The notes under the pieces are model-generated. The model was not told the origin of the DNA and made no database searches. It saw only the letters and a list, made by a program, of their open reading frames with translations. A DNA stretch of 42,437 nt from Clostridiales bacterium (GTDB lineage: Bacteria; Bacillota; Clostridia; Saccharofermentanales; Saccharofermentanaceae). The position numbers and the translations under genes were made by a program. The stretch covers positions 1 through 42,437 of the forward strand of contig JAFWQC010000018.1 of assembly GCA_017509245.1 (NCBI GenBank), written 5' to 3'. Below are positions 41,241 through 42,437 of this stretch, in pieces. The first letter of the stretch is position 1. The number at the start of each line of letters is the position of its first letter.

Positions 41241-42437
41241 ATGAAAGTCAGGAAGATAGTCTCTGCAGTTTTAGCAGCAGCTCTGACGTTAACACTAATA
41301 CCGAAGATCGCCGGCAGCAATATCGTTCTGGCGGCATCCGGAAGCAAGAATCAGGACAATACATCATTAGGTGTATCGGCGATCGTTAATCCCACACCGC
41401 CGGAAAATGAGTTTTCTCCATGGACCGGAAGCTTTGTTTACTTTGGTAAATATACTGGCACCCCTCTCAAGTTCAGGGTTTTGCAGAAGGATTCAGATGC
41501 TCATACAGAATCAGAGGCCTTATTCCTTGACTGTGATGTGATATTGAAAAATATAGAATTTGGCGACACGAACCAATGGCCAGACAGTTCTTTAAAGAAA
41601 TGGCTTAACGAAGACTTCTTTACTTCCTCCAATTTTACCTCGATAGAGATGGCTGCGGTTCCTGATACAAAAACAGAGGAACCTAAAGAACTTACCAATA
41701 CTGTAATTGCCGGTTGGTTTGGCAAGTATGTACCACTATCCGGAGAAAAAGTATTTGTATTGGATGCAGAAGAAGTAACGAATAATGAGTACGGTTACAG
41801 CAGTGATAGGGCTAGTTGTGCATGCAGGAAAAAAGTAGGAGCACGCTACAATTATTGGTGGCTTCGCTCTGCTGTAGATCAATACGGTTTCCTCGCGGGC
41901 GACGTTTACGTTCTTGGTGATCTGAGCAACAACAATGTTGAACTTGATAATGTCGGTGCCTCGCCCGCTTTAAATGTTGATCAGGGATCAATAGTTTTTA
42001 CCACTAAAGTAGCAGGCGAGAATAACGCATATAAGCTGACTTTAAGCGACAGTGATCTGACAATTGCGGTCCCGGACGGTAAGGATATAGATGTAACGGG
42101 AACGAATGTGACCGTACCATATGAGATCGGCGGATCACATGCTGGAAACGCGACGCGTGCATCCGTACTTATTACGGATGATACCAGCGATAATATCCTG
42201 TTTTACGATGAATTAGGTGCAAGTTCAGCTCTCGATGGCACATTTCCGCTTCCTGACGGGTATGACTTAATTGGCTGGGGTAACGATTACCACGTATATA
42301 TCCTTGCTGAAGATATTAACGGTGAGAAAGAGACTGATTATGCAAGTGAATTTGTCCAGCTTGATAAACCTGCGAAGATCCATGAGATCAGTGTCAATGT
42401 CACCACATATGATTCAGACGGCAAAACGAAGATTTCC
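41241..42437 (+). CDS. Secreted protein with a DUF6273-like domain, 3' partial
   Basis: ATG 41241 with AGGGAGG seven bases upstream opens a frame that stays open for 399 codons to the end of the window. A signal peptide is clear: MKVRKIVSAVLAAALTLTLI and a likely cleavage after VLAA near residue 32. Residues 60-250 match DUF6273 domains of Clostridia: VYFGKYTGTPLKFRVLQ, WPDSSLKKWLNEDFF, VFVLDAEEV, NYWWLRSA and GASPALNV. The part from about 255 looks like beta-sandwich surface repeats (KLTLSDSDLTIAVPDG). This is a secreted or wall-associated protein. Its function is unknown and the C-terminus, including any anchor, is missing. Confidence 0.82.
   Translation, partial: MKVRKIVSAVLAAALTLTLIPKIAGSNIVLAASGSKNQDNTSLGVSAIVNPTPPENEFSPWTGSFVYFGKYTGTPLKFRVLQKDSDAHTESEALFLDCDVILKNIEFGDTNQWPDSSLKKWLNEDFFTSSNFTSIEMAAVPDTKTEEPKELTNTVIAGWFGKYVPLSGEKVFVLDAEEVTNNEYGYSSDRASCACRKKVGARYNYWWLRSAVDQYGFLAGDVYVLGDLSNNNVELDNVGASPALNVDQGSIVFTTKVAGENNAYKLTLSDSDLTIAVPDGKDIDVTGTNVTVPYEIGGSHAGNATRASVLITDDTSDNILFYDELGASSALDGTFPLPDGYDLIGWGNDYHVYILAEDINGEKETDYASEFVQLDKPAKIHEISVNVTTYDSDGKTKIS

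Overview
The window reads as chromosomal DNA of an anaerobic Gram-positive bacterium of the class Clostridia. The evidence is a pyruvate:ferredoxin oxidoreductase fragment, a DnaD/DnaI-type primosome pair, AcpS, YfhO-type membrane proteins, a membrane-anchored HtrA protease, a type II pantothenate kinase, HemZ, and a type IV pilus locus with no outer-membrane secretin. Genus and species cannot be assigned by eye. No rRNA, tRNA, CRISPR array, insertion sequence or phage gene was seen.

Layout. Positions 1-424 hold the end of the oxidoreductase gene and its terminator. A 480-base gap follows, with two tandem 62-bp hairpin repeats, a second terminator-like hairpin and a promoter. Positions 905-4522 are a tight operon: DnaD-like protein, DnaI-like helicase loader, AcpS, and an SH3 protein ending in an apparently inactive NlpC/P60 domain. 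Next come rpmB (4611-4808) with its own promoter and terminator, an AraC-type regulator and a MutS-like ATPase. serS and a putative glycoside hydrolase lie on the minus strand (7727-10418). A degenerate Nudix protein, a YigZ protein, an HtrA protease and a 44-residue membrane protein follow on the plus strand (10536-13255). A minus-strand foldase-like lipid-side protein with one membrane anchor comes next (13345-15102), then two overlapping YfhO-family genes and a zinc-knuckle exonuclease (15244-21421).

Positions 21601-36667 are the most distinctive part, a type IV pilus region. A 779-residue PilX-like protein opens it. A minus-strand four-gene operon (YebC, P-loop/Asp23 fusion, DUF6062-like protein, DsrE-like protein) sits inside it. 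Then pilB, pilT, pilC, pilM, pilN and pilO run from one promoter. The very short major pilin has its own strong promoter and a sealed terminator, and three further pilin-like genes run from another promoter. The promoters of the PilX-like gene and of the minor pilin cluster share a roughly 50-bp upstream block, which suggests joint control. The prepilin peptidase needed to mature these pilins is not in the window.

Positions 36805-41006 are an overlapping operon: coaW, a DUF1624-type acyltransferase-like membrane protein, a DUF3810 zinc-protease-like protein and hemZ. The window ends inside a secreted protein with a DUF6273-like domain (41241 onward), preceded by a leader of about 180 nt with unassigned hairpins.
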